From assembly GCA_029263945.1 (NCBI GenBank), contig JARIDM010000088.1, forward strand, positions 1 through 14,300: 14,300 nucleotides of DNA, given 5' to 3'. The position numbers and the translations under genes were made by a program. Shown piece by piece: positions 13,669 to 14,300 of this stretch. The stretch's first letter is position 1; every line of letters starts with the position of its first letter. The notes below the pieces were generated by a model. It saw nothing but the letters and a program-made list of their open reading frames with translations, was not told the DNA's origin and searched no databases. The stretch is from Sporosarcina sp. (GTDB lineage: Bacteria; Bacillota; Bacilli; Bacillales_A; Planococcaceae).

Positions 13669-14300
13669 TTAATAGTCGTTGGTAACTTTCATATATTGTT
13701 CGCACGCCAGTGGATCCAATGGTTTACTATAATAGAACCCTTGTCCTTCTTGACAACCTAACTCCCGTAAAATAATCAGCTGTTCTTCATTCTCGATTCC
13801 CTCAGCAACAACATTCAATCCGACTGCAACAGCGACAGATAAAATCGCCTGGACAATTGCCCTACTTTCAACATTTTCATGTATGTCTTTTGTAAATGCA
13901 ATGTCGATTTTAAGTGTGTCTACTGGCAACTCTTTAATGTAGCTGAAAGAACTATAGCCCGTCCCAAAATCATCTATGGCGACTGTAATTCCCATCGCGC
14001 GTAGTTCTTCAATAATTTCCCGCATATCTGATTGATTGCCAAAAAAACTTTCCGTCAGTTCAATTTGAATTAGATGGGTTGGTGCACCTGTCTTTTTTAA
14101 AATCTTTTTTACGATAGATAAGAAGCCTGGATGCTCCAATTGTACAGTAGAAACATTTACAGCCACTTGGTAATGAAACCCTTTTTCCATCCACTTAACG
14201 ACTTGTCCACATGCCTCTTCAAAGATCCATTCTCCAAGCTGAATAATCATCTTCGTTTCTTCAGCAACTTCTATAAATTGATCGGGCGGTATTCGACCCA
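13669..14300 (-). CDS. EAL-domain cyclic-di-GMP phosphodiesterase (C-terminal part)
   Basis: The visible 210 codons are the C-terminal four-fifths of an EAL domain, which hydrolyses cyclic di-GMP to linear pGpG. The frame is open to the right window edge and reads GRIPPDQFIEVAEETKMI before the first internal ATG (14250), so that ATG is not the start; the true N-terminus, including the EAL motif and any GGDEF or PAS domain, lies outside. Seen are VAVNVSTVQL (metal-ligand Asn), IELTES (Glu), AIDDFGTGYSSFSYI (the DDFGTG loop), LKIDIAF (catalytic Lys), VVAEGIEN (Glu) and GCQEGQGFYYSKPL. These conserved residues are all present, so activity is plausible. The gene ends in a strong terminator. Whether it is a hybrid GGDEF-EAL protein cannot be decided from this window. 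Confidence 0.92.
   Translation of the reverse strand, partial: GRIPPDQFIEVAEETKMIIQLGEWIFEEACGQVVKWMEKGFHYQVAVNVSTVQLEHPGFLSIVKKILKKTGAPTHLIQIELTESFFGNQSDMREIIEELRAMGITVAIDDFGTGYSSFSYIKELPVDTLKIDIAFTKDIHENVESRAIVQAILSVAVAVGLNVVAEGIENEEQLIILRELGCQEGQGFYYSKPLDPLACEQYMKVTNDY

Noticed and set aside
13567..13761. 64-codon plus-strand frame spanning the EAL terminator
   Set aside because: It runs through a perfect hairpin and into the antisense of the EAL gene, and has no support as a gene.

Overview
The window reads as a chromosomal segment of a low-to-moderate-GC Gram-positive bacterium of the Bacillales. The best fit is Planococcaceae (Sporosarcina/Lysinibacillus-like), judged from protein resemblance and intergenic style; this is inference, since no search was run. 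The anchor is the block arginase / sigW-rsiW / cdaA-cdaR-glmM on the minus strand, whose core order matches Bacillus subtilis. Ribosome binding sites are strong and purine-rich (AGGAGG type), and intrinsic terminators are long and clear.

Layout. 1-2366 (minus): an MFS efflux-type transporter, preceded by a two-gene split chromate transporter whose cistrons overlap by ATGA. 2367-2740: a gene-free divergent promoter region. 2741-4504 (plus): a zinc-ribbon, single-pass membrane protein of the YvbJ/TcaA type. 4547-4741 (minus): the small protein YwbE, sharing a bidirectional terminator with the previous gene. 4811-4920: a 20-bp tandem array. 4929-6497 (minus): a YtcJ-like metal-dependent amidohydrolase, divergent from ytoQ (6623-7063, plus). 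7073-7122: a bidirectional terminator with a perfect 20-bp stem between ytoQ and glmM. 7131-10659 (minus): cdaA-cdaR-glmM, which links cyclic di-AMP synthesis to cell-wall precursor synthesis. 10790-12002 (minus): rsiW and sigW, with a near-perfect sigma-W type autoregulatory promoter at 12041-12067. 12168-12597: an intergenic element bounded by 15-bp inverted repeats and holding a 21-bp tandem array and two related hairpin sequences. 12622-13527 (minus): arginase with a consensus sigma-A promoter. 13669 to the right edge (minus): the C-terminal part of an EAL-domain c-di-GMP phosphodiesterase, which continues off the window.

Functionally, sigW-rsiW is an envelope-stress ECF module. CdaA makes c-di-AMP, CdaR is its extracytoplasmic regulator, and GlmM makes glucosamine-1-phosphate for peptidoglycan and can bind CdaA in relatives. 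A terminator after rsiW and a candidate extended -10 promoter before cdaA suggest the two modules are transcribed at least partly separately. I see no phage, IS, CRISPR or defence system. The least explained DNA is the pair of 20/21-bp tandem arrays and the inverted-repeat-bounded element upstream of sigW.
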